Part shown: positions 43,263-51,825 of the stretch, piece by piece
Position numbering within the stretch: position 1 is the stretch's first letter
Layout of the letters: each line of letters begins with the position of its first letter
NCBI RefSeq assembly: GCF_019710585.1
Contig: NZ_JAIFZQ010000020.1
Location: 62,001 to 126,000 of the forward strand
DNA length: 64,000 nt
Source of the DNA: Arthrobacter sp. MAHUQ-56
Lineage (GTDB): Bacteria; Actinomycetota; Actinomycetes; Actinomycetales; Micrococcaceae
Direction of reading: 5' to 3'
Notes under the pieces: generated by a model
Database searches by the model: none
The model's input: only the letters and a program-made list of their open reading frames with translations
What the model was told of the DNA's origin: nothing
Translations under genes and position numbers: made by a program

Positions 43263-44216
43263 GTGACTCAAAGCCCAACCCTGAGCAGGCGCTCCACGGC
43301 GCCCGCCCCCGCACAGCTTCGCAGGTCGAAGCGCAACGGGGCGGACGCCCGTGCCGGCTACACCTTCCTGCTGCCCTGGCTGCTGGGATTTATCGCCCTC
43401 ACCGTAGGGCCGATGATTTCCTCGCTGTACCTGTCATTCACCAACTACAACCTGTTCGAACCGCCCAAGTGGATCGGCCTGGACAACTACACCACCCTCT
43501 TCCAGGACGAACGCTTCCTGCAGTCCGTGGGCGTGACCCTTGGCTATGTGGTCTTCGGAACCCCGCTGAAACTGGCCGCCGCATTGGCGGTGGCGATGCT
43601 GCTGAACAGCAAGCGCCGCGGCCAAGGCTTCTACCGGTCCGCGTTCTACGCCCCGTCCCTGATTGGCGCGTCCGTGTCGATCGCGATCGTATGGAAGGCG
43701 ATGTTCGGCGATTCAGGCCCCGTGGACCAGGGCCTGTCCTTCTTCGGGATCAACCTCGGCGGCTGGGTGGGCAACCCCGCGATGACCATGCCGATGTTCA
43801 TCCTGCTGACCGTGTGGCAGTTCGGCGCCCCGATGGTGATCTTCCTGGCCGGGCTCAAGCAGATCCCGAACGAACTGTACGAGGCGGCGTCCATGGACGG
43901 CGCCGGGCCGGTGCGGAAGTTCTTCAACATCACCTGGCCCATGCTTTCCCCGGTCATCTTCTTCAACCTGCTGATGGAGACCATCCACGCGTTCCAGATC
44001 TTTGCGTCGGCCTACATCATTTCCAACGGTGAAGGCGGCCCGGCCGGATCCACCCTCTTCTACACCCTCTACCTGTACCTGCGGGGTTTCAGCGATTTCC
44101 GGATGGGCTACGCCTCGGCCATGGCATGGCTGCTGGTCATCGTGGTCGGCATCATCACGCTGATCTTCTTCCGCACGTCCAAGTCCTGGGTCCACTACAG
44201 CGGTGATTCACGATGA
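43263..44216 (+). CDS. Carbohydrate ABC transporter permease (CUT1, MalF-like), importer 2
   Basis: 317 residues from GTG 43263. First helix YTFLLPWLLGFIALTVGPMI; EAA loop YEAASMDGAGPVRKFFNITW. Its sequence parallels the importer 1 permease through most of its length, so the two systems arose by duplication. Overlaps the next permease by 4 bases. No ATPase gene nearby. Confidence 0.93.
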   Translation: MTQSPTLSRRSTAPAPAQLRRSKRNGADARAGYTFLLPWLLGFIALTVGPMISSLYLSFTNYNLFEPPKWIGLDNYTTLFQDERFLQSVGVTLGYVVFGTPLKLAAALAVAMLLNSKRRGQGFYRSAFYAPSLIGASVSIAIVWKAMFGDSGPVDQGLSFFGINLGGWVGNPAMTMPMFILLTVWQFGAPMVIFLAGLKQIPNELYEAASMDGAGPVRKFFNITWPMLSPVIFFNLLMETIHAFQIFASAYIISNGEGGPAGSTLFYTLYLYLRGFSDFRMGYASAMAWLLVIVVGIITLIFFRTSKSWVHYSGDSR

Positions 44217-45127
44217 CAACGATGGCAACCCCCACCCATTCCGCGGGCGCCAAAGCCCCCGACTATAACCCCAAATCGGAGTCCGCCGGCGCGAAGCGGG
44301 CCAAGAGCATCATCTTCCACGCCGCGGCCCTGGTCCTTACCGCCATCGTGCTGTATCCGGGCCTGTGGATGATCGCCTCGTCCTTCAAACCGAACGCGGA
44401 AATCGGCGGGCAGAACACGTCGCTGTGGTCCAACAACTTCAGCTTCGACAATTTCGTCACGGCGATGGAAGGGATCGGCGGGGTGTCCACCCTGCAGTTC
44501 TTCACCAACTCGCTGATCCTGGCCCTCGGCGCCGTCGTCGGAACCATCCTGTCCGCGAGTGTGTCGGCCTACGCGTTCGCCCGGATCAACTTCCCCGGCC
44601 GCAGCCTGTTCTTCGGCATGATGATCGCCACCTTGCTGCTGCCCTTCCACGTGGTGATCATTCCGCAGTACATCGTGTTCCAGCAGCTGGGCCTGGTGGA
44701 CACGTACGTGCCGCTGCTGATCGGCAAGTTCCTGGCGGCCGACGCGTTCTTCGTGTTCCTCATGGTCCAGTTCATGCGTGGCCTGCCGGCGGAACTGGAC
44801 GAGGCGGCAAGGATCGACGGCGCCGGGCATGCCCGGATCTTCGGCTCGATCATGCTGCCGCTGATGAAGCCGGCACTGATCTCCACCTCGATCTTCTCCT
44901 TCATCTGGAGCTGGAACGACTTCCTGGGCCCGCTGCTGTACCTGAACACCCCGGACAAGTACCCGCTGCCGCTGGCCCTGCGCCTCTTCGTGGACCAGAC
45001 CCAGTCCTCGGACTACGGCGCGATGATCGCCATGTCCGTCCTGGCCCTGCTCCCCGTGCTGCTCTTCTTCCTGATTTTCCAGCGCTACATCGTCGAAGGC
45101 GTCTCCACCCAGGGACTCAAGGGCTAG
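44213..45127 (+). CDS. Carbohydrate ABC transporter permease (CUT1, MalG-like), importer 2
   Basis: 304 residues; ATG 44213 overlaps the upstream stop. EAA loop DEAARIDGAGHARIFGSIML; ends RYIVEGVSTQGLKG. Strong similarity to the MalG-like subunit at 35.4 kb (LPFHVVIIPQYI, KFLAADAFFVFLMVQF). Six expected membrane helices. Confidence 0.93.
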   Translation: MTTMATPTHSAGAKAPDYNPKSESAGAKRAKSIIFHAAALVLTAIVLYPGLWMIASSFKPNAEIGGQNTSLWSNNFSFDNFVTAMEGIGGVSTLQFFTNSLILALGAVVGTILSASVSAYAFARINFPGRSLFFGMMIATLLLPFHVVIIPQYIVFQQLGLVDTYVPLLIGKFLAADAFFVFLMVQFMRGLPAELDEAARIDGAGHARIFGSIMLPLMKPALISTSIFSFIWSWNDFLGPLLYLNTPDKYPLPLALRLFVDQTQSSDYGAMIAMSVLALLPVLLFFLIFQRYIVEGVSTQGLKG

Positions 45128-45133
45128 GGAAAA

Positions 45134-45769
45134 ATGAAAATGAGCGTCATGGACAGCACCACACCCACCCCCGGCCACGAGCCCATCCCGGTGAACCGGT
45201 TCGCCCTGTTCTCCGAAACCCTCCTGGCGGGGGTGCTGGTGCTGGTGCTGTCCATCCCGCTCGTCACCATTCCCGCCGCCTACGCGGCCGGAACCGCCCA
45301 CCTGGAGCGGCACCTCGCCGGCCGGGACGACTCCGTCCGGGGCCTGTGGAACCTCTTCAAGGCTGCCCTGCCGGGCAGCTGGAAACTCGGAATCACGACG
45401 GCGGCAGCCGGCGTCGTGATTGTCCTTAACCTTCTGCTCGCATGGGTTGGGCAACTTCCCGGCAGCCAGGTTGTGCTGCCCGCCACCCTCATCCTCGCCG
45501 CGGCCGGCGCCATCCTGCTGCTGCGCACCGCGGCCGCCTGGTCCGACGCCACCGGCTCCGGGAGCGGAGGCAAGGACACCTGGCGGGCCGCCCTGGATGC
45601 CGGCAAGTCCGTCTCCCTGCGCGACTGGACCGGCTCCCTGCTGCTGGCCGCCGCCCTGTTCTGCGCGGTGGTGTTCGTTTGGATGCTCGCAGCGTTGTTT
45701 GTCGTGGTGCCGGGAACCCTGCTCCTCGCTGCCGCCGCAGTCAAAATACGCTCCAGCCGCCAAGGCTGA
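45134..45769 (+). CDS. Small integral membrane protein, YesL/DUF624-like
   Basis: 211 residues; ATG 45134 after AGGGAAAA, 6 bp behind the permease. The order of segments (an N-terminal SETLLAGVLVLVLSIPLVTIP helix, then YAAGTAHLERHLAG, then helices near 90-140 and 165-195) resembles the DUF624 protein at 48.5 kb. DUF624 (YesL) proteins travel with sugar ABC importers and have no proven function. The similarity is weak, so the family call is tentative; a membrane protein in an importer operon is certain. Confidence 0.65.
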   Translation: MKMSVMDSTTPTPGHEPIPVNRFALFSETLLAGVLVLVLSIPLVTIPAAYAAGTAHLERHLAGRDDSVRGLWNLFKAALPGSWKLGITTAAAGVVIVLNLLLAWVGQLPGSQVVLPATLILAAAGAILLLRTAAAWSDATGSGSGGKDTWRAALDAGKSVSLRDWTGSLLLAAALFCAVVFVWMLAALFVVVPGTLLLAAAAVKIRSSRQG

Positions 45770-45771
45770 CC

Positions 45772-47046
45772 GTGCCTGCCGACCCCGCGCGCTCCGGCCT
45801 GTCCCTCCGCCCTACCGAAACCCCGCCCCGGTGGTACCACCCGCTGACCCAGCACAACTACCGGCTTTTCCTCGGCCTGCAGCTGGCAGGCAGCCTGGGT
45901 GTATGGATGCAGCGGCTGGCACAGGACTGGCTGGTGCTGCAGCTGTCCGGAAGCCCCGCTGCCGTGGGAGTGGCCGTGGCCCTGCAGTTCCTTCCCATGC
46001 TCGTCGTGGGCCCGCTCGCCGGGCTGGTGGTGGACGTGTTTCCCAAGCGCCGGATCATGATGGTGTGCCAGTCCGTCATTGTGCTGCTGGGCGTGGGCCT
46101 GGCGGCCTGGGCTGCCAGCGGCACCATTACCGTGGCGGTGGTCTACGCCAGCTGCGTCGCGCTGGGCGTCACCGCTGCCGTTGACCAGCCCACCCGGCAG
46201 GTCTTCGTGAATGAAGTGGTGGGCGACGCCGCCCTCCGTCCCGCCATCGGACTCAACAATGCCTTGTCCCAGCTGGGGGCCATGGCCGGTCCGGCGCTGG
46301 GAGGTGTCCTGATTGCGCATGCCGGCCCGCCGGCAGCTTTTGCCGCCAACGCGGTGATCGGCATTCTCGTCCTGGGGCTGATCGGTGCCATCCGGGCCCG
46401 CGAACTCCATCCAAGCACGCCTGCGGAGCGGGGGCGCGGGCAGGTACTGGCCGGCTTCCGGTACGTCAGGGAAAGACCCCGCCTGCTGCTGCTCATCCTC
46501 CTGGCCGGACTCCTCGGGGCCTTTGGCATGAACGGTCCGGTGGTTCTCGCCGCCTTCGCGGAGCGCGTGTGGCACAACGGGGTGGAAGGCTTCGGCCTGT
46601 TCAACACGGTCAGCGCCCTGGGCGCGCTGGCCGGAGCGCTCCTGGCGGCGCGGCTGGGCAGGATGGGCCGCAAGGGCATCGTGGCGGCCGCAGGTCTCTT
46701 TGGACTGTCCCAGCTGGTGGCCGCCGTCATGCCCACCCTGGTGCTGTTCGTGGCCATGCTGGCAGTAGTGGGAATTATGACGCTTCTGTTCCTGACCAGC
46801 GCGGCCACCGTGGTGCAGTTGGAGGCCGGTCCGGCTATCCGCGGCAGGGTCATGGCGCTGTACCTGCCGCTCCTGCTGGGCGGCCATGCGTTTGGCGGGC
46901 TGCTGGCGGGCTGGCTCACGGAGCAGTTCGGCGTGCGGACCGGCCTGGTGGTGACGGGGAGCCTGGGCATGCTCTCCGCGGCCGTCATCGGGGTGCTGCT
47001 GTGGTGGCATGGCCGGCGCCGGCAGGAAGCAGCCAGGCAGGCGTGA
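45772..47046 (+). CDS. MFS transporter (EntS-like exporter family)
   Basis: 424 residues from GTG 45772, directly behind the previous stop. Ten to twelve hydrophobic segments. The N-terminal NYRLFLGLQLAGSLGVWMQRLAQDW and GPLAGLVVDVFPKRRIMM (the loop 2-3 GxLaDrxxRR-type motif) are typical of the EntS/MFS_3 group that exports small molecules. Placed at the end of importer 2's operon, it could relieve sugar or sugar-phosphate stress, or be an unrelated passenger. Confidence 0.85.
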   Translation: MPADPARSGLSLRPTETPPRWYHPLTQHNYRLFLGLQLAGSLGVWMQRLAQDWLVLQLSGSPAAVGVAVALQFLPMLVVGPLAGLVVDVFPKRRIMMVCQSVIVLLGVGLAAWAASGTITVAVVYASCVALGVTAAVDQPTRQVFVNEVVGDAALRPAIGLNNALSQLGAMAGPALGGVLIAHAGPPAAFAANAVIGILVLGLIGAIRARELHPSTPAERGRGQVLAGFRYVRERPRLLLLILLAGLLGAFGMNGPVVLAAFAERVWHNGVEGFGLFNTVSALGALAGALLAARLGRMGRKGIVAAAGLFGLSQLVAAVMPTLVLFVAMLAVVGIMTLLFLTSAATVVQLEAGPAIRGRVMALYLPLLLGGHAFGGLLAGWLTEQFGVRTGLVVTGSLGMLSAAVIGVLLWWHGRRRQEAARQA

Positions 47047-47067
47047 GGGCCGGCCGGCCCGCACCCC

Positions 47068-48270
47068 TCAGGAAGCGGGCAATTCGAAGGCTTCCGGCCC
47101 AGCCACGGCCCAGGACAGTCCCAGCTCGCTGAAGGTGGCGTGCTCCCGGCCCGCACGCTCCAGGGCCGCTTCGATGTCGATGACGACGGCGTGCGCGGTC
47201 CCGCCTTCGCCTTCCCACCGGATGGCGGCGGGATCGATGGGCGTGGGTGGCGGCGCCGTGCGAATGGCTTCGAGCACCAGCATGAAAGCGCCGCTGTCCA
47301 CGAGCGGGCTGATGAGCGGCTCACCGCCGTTCCGGTGCGCGAGCAGGTTTTCGGTGAGGTCGTCGCGGCCGTACGCCTGCTCGGAGCGGCCTGACGGCGT
47401 CTCGACGCTGAGCCGGTCCTCCGTGTAGTGGAAGACAGCGGTCCCGGTGGAGCCCTGCAGGGTGATGTACGGCTCCACCGACTCAGCGGCGCAGACGGTC
47501 AGGGCGCAGGTGATGGGCAGGCCGGCGGCGGTCCGGATGCGGATCACTGATGTATCGTCCGATTCGATGTCGTTGGCCCGGTACAGTTCCGTCTCCACGG
47601 ACGCCAGGTCCGCCGTGGTGCGCGCGCCCGCGATGCGCAAAGCCGTGGCCACGGCGTGCGCCAGCGGGTTGGTGGCAACACCGTCCACCACGTCCACGCC
47701 GTCGATGCTGCGCTTCCCGGCCCAGCGGGACCGCTTGTAGTAGGCCTTGTCCCGAACCCACCGGCCGGTGGCGGAAATGCCCTGCAGCGTTCCGATGGTG
47801 CCGGCCGCGAGGAGGTCCTCGATGGCCCTAAGCGCATGCGAGCCCAGGCTTTGGAAGCCGATCTGCACGCTCCGGCCTGAGGCCGCGGCGGCATCGCACA
47901 GGCGGCGGAAGTCGGCCAGGGACGCCACGGGAGGCTTTTCCAGGTAGAGGTCGGCGTCCGCGGCAAGTGCCGCCAGCGCCAGCGGCGCGTGGGACTGGAT
48001 GGGCGTGGCCACGATGACCAGATCCAGCTGGTCCGTCCCGGCGAGCAGTTCGGCAAGGCCCGGGAAAACGGCTGACGACGGCGGCAGCGAGCCGGGCGCC
48101 GGTGGGGTGGGGTCGGCCACCGCCACGAGTTCGACGGCGGCGGCAGCCTGGAGGCGCTCAAGGTTCCGCAGGTGGTGGGCGCCGAAGCCGTGCACCCCCA
48201 CGAGTGCCACCCGCGATGCGGTGCTGCTCGAAGCGCCCGCTGCGCTGGTAGCTTCAGTTGCGGTTCCCAT
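47068..48270 (-). CDS. Gfo/Idh/MocA-family oxidoreductase, unfused paralogue of the DUF6807 fusion
   Basis: 400 residues from ATG 48270, with GGAGG 3 bases upstream. The nucleotide site reads RVALVGVHGFGAHH (21-34) and VEKPP is conserved. Residues align with the first ~385 of the fusion at 30.8 kb (shared HLxNLxRLQ, VDGVATNxLAHAVATAL, DTSVxRIRTA, VLEAIRTAP, WEGEG). It lacks the DUF6807 domain. Convergent with the MFS gene. Motif A and motif B operators lie upstream. Confidence 0.87.
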   Translation of the reverse strand: MGTATEATSAAGASSSTASRVALVGVHGFGAHHLRNLERLQAAAAVELVAVADPTPPAPGSLPPSSAVFPGLAELLAGTDQLDLVIVATPIQSHAPLALAALAADADLYLEKPPVASLADFRRLCDAAAASGRSVQIGFQSLGSHALRAIEDLLAAGTIGTLQGISATGRWVRDKAYYKRSRWAGKRSIDGVDVVDGVATNPLAHAVATALRIAGARTTADLASVETELYRANDIESDDTSVIRIRTAAGLPITCALTVCAAESVEPYITLQGSTGTAVFHYTEDRLSVETPSGRSEQAYGRDDLTENLLAHRNGGEPLISPLVDSGAFMLVLEAIRTAPPPTPIDPAAIRWEGEGGTAHAVVIDIEAALERAGREHATFSELGLSWAVAGPEAFELPAS

Positions 48271-48332
48271 GGTCCTCCAGTCTGTCCGGCAGGCGCCGGC
48301 GGCCTCGCGGATGCGCCGCCGCAAAGGCGGCG

Positions 48333-48344
48333 GCAAACGCTTTC
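48333..48344. promoter_or_regulatory. LacI-type operator, motif A (upstream of the unfused oxidoreductase)
   Basis: GCAAACGCTTTC, one base from the consensus, 63 bp before the oxidoreductase start. Confidence 0.55.
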
Positions 48345-48386
48345 CATCATTCAGTGTGCGGCATGAAGCGCGGCGAAGTCCAGAAG

Positions 48387-48398
48387 TGTAACGATTCA
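48387..48398. promoter_or_regulatory. LacI-type operator, motif B (upstream of YesL operon)
   Basis: TGTAACGATTCA, one base from TGAAACGATTCA, 10 bp before the -35 of the YesL promoter. A second, looser copy (AGAAACCGATTACC, 48441-48454) lies after the -10. Confidence 0.55.
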
Positions 48399-48407
48399 AA
48401 AAATGCC

Positions 48408-48436
48408 TTGACCCACTGTCGGCTTGGCGCTAGATT
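48408..48436 (+). promoter_or_regulatory. Probable promoter of the YesL/importer 3 operon
   Basis: TTGACC (48408-48413), 17-bp spacer, TAGATT (48431-48436). Confidence 0.6.
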
Positions 48437-48517
48437 TTCGAGAAACCGATTACCAGCGTGATGCGGACCGCTTTCCGCTTCGCCTCTGCAACGATGGAGA
48501 AGAGAAGGGAGCCGTGC

Positions 48518-49201
48518 ATGCTGTCCGGAACCTTGAGCGCCCGCGCCTATTCGTTCTTTGACACCCTGGCCTGGATTGCCTGCCTGAACCTGCTGTGGAT
48601 CGCCTTCACCCTCCTGGGCGTGGGTGTCCTGGGTGCAGGACCCGCCACGGCCGCGGCGCAGATCCTGGTGCGGAAACGCGCCTCCGGAGAGGCCGCGCCC
48701 CTGCTGCGGAGTTTCGCCGCCGCGTACTTCCGGAACTTCGGCAGGGCCAACATCCTGGCCCTGCCGGTGTTGGCGGTGGCCGCGGTGCTTGTCCTGAACT
48801 GGAATTACTTTTCGGCCGGTGCGGGCGTGTTGCCGCAGCTGCTGGCGGCGGGGATCTTTGTATCGGCGATCTTCCTGGCCGGGGCCGCCTGCTACCTGTT
48901 TCCCATGTACGCCCGGTACGAGCTGCCGCTGGCCCGGTACCTGCTGATGTCCCCGCGCTTTGCCGTGCGCCACCTCGCGGGGACCGTTATCCTGCTGTTT
49001 GTTTCCGGCGCAGTGTTGTATGCCAGCAGCGTTCTCCCGGGGCTCATCCCGTTCTTCAGTGTTGGCGCCTGGCTCTTCCTCACGGGCTGGCTTTGCGACC
49101 GCTTCTTCACGGCAAATGACGAATCCGTCGCTGCGGCCGCGGGGCTGGATCCTGAAGTGCTGGACCGGCAACCCGTGCTGCGCGGGGCCTCTGCCGCCTG
49201 A
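48518..49201 (+). CDS. DUF624 family membrane protein (YesL)
   Basis: 227 residues from ATG 48518 after AAGGGAG. DUF624 marks: FFDTLAWIACLNLLWIAFTL, GAGPATAAAQILVRK and the AAAYFRNFGRAN segment. About five membrane helices. In Bacillus, yesL opens the rhamnogalacturonan cluster next to an importer of the same type. Here it likewise precedes importer 3. Function unknown; an auxiliary role in uptake is only an inference. Confidence 0.85.
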   Translation: MLSGTLSARAYSFFDTLAWIACLNLLWIAFTLLGVGVLGAGPATAAAQILVRKRASGEAAPLLRSFAAAYFRNFGRANILALPVLAVAAVLVLNWNYFSAGAGVLPQLLAAGIFVSAIFLAGAACYLFPMYARYELPLARYLLMSPRFAVRHLAGTVILLFVSGAVLYASSVLPGLIPFFSVGAWLFLTGWLCDRFFTANDESVAAAAGLDPEVLDRQPVLRGASAA

Positions 49202-49252
49202 CCATCGCAGCCCGACCCGCCCTGCGTGGGGACGATGCTGCCCCAATGTGTG

Positions 49253-49264
49253 TGAAACGTATCA
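49253..49264. promoter_or_regulatory. LacI-type operator, motif B (before binding protein 3)
   Basis: TGAAACGTATCA, close to TGAAACGATTCA, 55 bp before the binding-protein start. Confidence 0.55.
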
Positions 49265-49318
49265 AAAAGGAGGGCCTGGGGCCCTTCTGAACCCCAACGA
49301 AGTGGAAAAGGAACAACC

Positions 49319-50848
49319 ATGACCCGCAGGAACCTCACCCTGGCCGCCGCCGTCGTCACCGCTGCAGCCCTGTCCCTCACGGCCTGCAGCAGTGGGGAAG
49401 CGCCGGCCGCGGAGCTTACCTCCGTGTCCATCATGGCGCCCTTCCTGGAGGCGCAGCCGCCCAGCGCCGACGGCGCCGTCCAGAAGAAGCTGGAGGAGCT
49501 CACCGGCAAGGACGTCAACATCACCTGGGCACCGAACGCCTCCTACGAGGACAAGACCAATATCACCCTGGCGGGGTCGGACATCCCGCAGATCATGGTC
49601 ATCCAGGGCAAGAGCCCCGGCTTCGTCAAGAACGCCAGGGCCGGTGCCTTCTGGGACCTGACCGGCAAGCTGGACAAGTACCCCAACCTCAAGACCACGT
49701 TCCCGGACATCCAGCAGAACGCCAGCGTCAACGGCAAGGTGTACGGGGTGTTCCGCGGCCGCTCTCCGATGCGTGCTGCCGTGATGTTCCGGCAGGACTG
49801 GCTCGACAAGCTGGGCCTTCAGCCGCCCAAGACCACGGAGGACCTCTACAAGGTGGCCAAGGCCTTCACCGAGCAGGACCCGGACGGCAACGGCCAGAAC
49901 GACACCTGGGGCATCACCATTCCCAAGTGGGGGGCCCTGGGCACCAACAGCCCCTACGACCTCATCGAGGAGTGGTACGGCACGGGGAACCGGTGGACCG
50001 AGAAGGACGGAAAGCTCGTCCCAAGCTTCGAAACGGACGAGTTCCTGGAAGCCAACCGCTTCGTCAAGAAGATGGTGGACGAGAAACTGATCAACCCGGA
50101 CTTCGCCACGTTCGACCCCACCAAGTGGAACGAGCCGTTCCTCAATGGCAAAGGCGGCATCATTGTCGACGTCGATTCCCGCGTGAGCGTCCTGATCAAC
50201 CTGTTCAAGCAGGCGGACCCGAACAACTTCCAGAACAAGGTGGGCTTCGTGGGCAACCTCGAGGGGCCTGACGGCGAACTGCACGCCCACCCCACCGACG
50301 GCTACTCCGGCTTCCTGGCCATCCCCAAGTCCAGCGTCCGCACCGAAGCTGAGCTGGACAAGGTGCTGCAATTCCTGGACACCATGAACGGCAAGGACGT
50401 CGCAGTCCTGCTGAACAACGGCATCGAAAACGTCAACTTCACGGTGCAGGACGGCAAGGCCGCCACCATCAAGCCCGAAACCGCGGAAGGCAAGGCGGTC
50501 AGCACCGACATCAAGAGCTACGCACAGCTGGGCATGAACGTGGCCGGAAACAACTTCTACCCGGTCAAGCAGCCCACGGAGTACGAGCAGCAGGTCTTCG
50601 ATAAGCGCACCACGGTGATGGCCGAAGACCTCAAGAGTGCCGTCTACAACCCCGCCGCCCCCTACGTGTCCGAAACCTACGTTGCCAAGGGTGCGCAACT
50701 GGACAACATCGTGGCCGACGCCCGGATCAAGTACCTCGCGGGCCAGATCGACGAGCAGGGCCTCAAGGACGCCATCCGGCTCTGGAACACCAGCGGCGGC
50801 GAAAAGGTCAAGGAAGAGATCAACAAGCTGTGGCAGGACAACAAATAA
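49319..50848 (+). CDS. Extracellular solute-binding lipoprotein, importer 3 (LplA/YtcQ type)
   Basis: 509 residues, ATG 49319 after AAAAGGAACAACC. Lipobox LTACSSGE. Longer than the other two binding proteins and of the YtcQ/LplA class: KKLEELTGKDVNITW, DIPQIMVIQG, GSDI near 80 and a late YLAGQIDEQGLKDAI. In Bacillus this class, with LplB/LplC-type permeases, imports unsaturated rhamnogalacturonan fragments. Followed directly by two such permeases. Confidence 0.92.
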   Translation: MTRRNLTLAAAVVTAAALSLTACSSGEAPAAELTSVSIMAPFLEAQPPSADGAVQKKLEELTGKDVNITWAPNASYEDKTNITLAGSDIPQIMVIQGKSPGFVKNARAGAFWDLTGKLDKYPNLKTTFPDIQQNASVNGKVYGVFRGRSPMRAAVMFRQDWLDKLGLQPPKTTEDLYKVAKAFTEQDPDGNGQNDTWGITIPKWGALGTNSPYDLIEEWYGTGNRWTEKDGKLVPSFETDEFLEANRFVKKMVDEKLINPDFATFDPTKWNEPFLNGKGGIIVDVDSRVSVLINLFKQADPNNFQNKVGFVGNLEGPDGELHAHPTDGYSGFLAIPKSSVRTEAELDKVLQFLDTMNGKDVAVLLNNGIENVNFTVQDGKAATIKPETAEGKAVSTDIKSYAQLGMNVAGNNFYPVKQPTEYEQQVFDKRTTVMAEDLKSAVYNPAAPYVSETYVAKGAQLDNIVADARIKYLAGQIDEQGLKDAIRLWNTSGGEKVKEEINKLWQDNK

Positions 50849-51823
50849 ATGGCAGCCCCTGTCATTGAGGCCCGTGCCGGGGAGCAGGTTCGCAGGGGCG
50901 CGCCTGCTCCCCGGAACCGGGGCAAGTTCTCCGTCCACTTCGCGCACTACAAGTGGCTGTACCTGCTGCTGTTGCCGGGTGTGGTGTACTTCGCGGTGTT
51001 CCGCTACGCCCCGATGTACGGCGTCACCATTGCGTTCAAGGACTACGTCCCGTTCCTCGGAGTGAACGGCAGCCCCTGGGTGGGTTTCCAGAACTTCCAG
51101 GACTTCTTCTCCAACCCGGACTTCCCCCGGCTGCTGGGCAACACCCTGATCCTTGCATTCCTGAACCTGGGCATCGCCTTTCCGCTGACCATCATCCTGG
51201 CGCTGCTGCTCAACGAGGTCCGCTTGTCCGTCCTCAAGCGCACCGTCCAGACGCTCGTGTACATCCCGCACTTCTTGTCCTGGACCATCGTGGCGTCGCT
51301 GAGCTTCCTGATGTTCGCCCTGGACATCGGCCCGCTGTTCCAATTCCTGAACGGCGTGATGGGAACCCACATCGACTTTCTGTCCGACCCCGCCTGGTTC
51401 CGGCCACTGATCGTGCTGCAGGAAATCTGGAAGAACACCGGCTGGGGCACCATCATCTTCCTCGCGGCACTGGCCACGGTGGACCAGGACCAGTACGAGG
51501 CGGCGATTATCGACGGCGCCGGCCGGTTCCGGCGGGTCTGGCACATCACCCTCCCCGGGATCCGGTCCACCATCATCGTGATGCTGATCCTGGCCATCGG
51601 GCAGATGCTCAACACCGGGTTCGAGCAGATCTACCTGATGACCAACGCCCTGAACCGCGACGTGGCCGACGTTTTCGATACCTACGTCTACTTCGTGGGC
51701 ATCACCCAGGGCGCCTACAGCTACTCAACCGCGGTGGGCCTGTTCAAATCCGTGGTGGGCATCGTTCTGATCTTCGGCACGAACTGGCTGGCCAAGCGAT
51801 TCAACCAGAGCGGACTGTTCTAG
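50849..51823 (+). CDS. Carbohydrate ABC transporter permease (LplB/YteP type), importer 3
   Basis: 324 residues; ATG 50849 abuts the binding-protein stop. The segment FRYAPMYGVTIAFKDYVPF is characteristic of LplB-type permeases. EAA loop YEAAIIDGAGRFRRVWHITL. Six membrane helices expected. Confidence 0.94.
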   Translation: MAAPVIEARAGEQVRRGAPAPRNRGKFSVHFAHYKWLYLLLLPGVVYFAVFRYAPMYGVTIAFKDYVPFLGVNGSPWVGFQNFQDFFSNPDFPRLLGNTLILAFLNLGIAFPLTIILALLLNEVRLSVLKRTVQTLVYIPHFLSWTIVASLSFLMFALDIGPLFQFLNGVMGTHIDFLSDPAWFRPLIVLQEIWKNTGWGTIIFLAALATVDQDQYEAAIIDGAGRFRRVWHITLPGIRSTIIVMLILAIGQMLNTGFEQIYLMTNALNRDVADVFDTYVYFVGITQGAYSYSTAVGLFKSVVGIVLIFGTNWLAKRFNQSGLF

Positions 51824-51825
51824 CC

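Noticed and set aside
49262-51544. 760-residue minus-strand open frame over importer 3
   Set aside because: Antisense to the binding protein and a permease whose lipobox and EAA loop are intact; no motif of its own.
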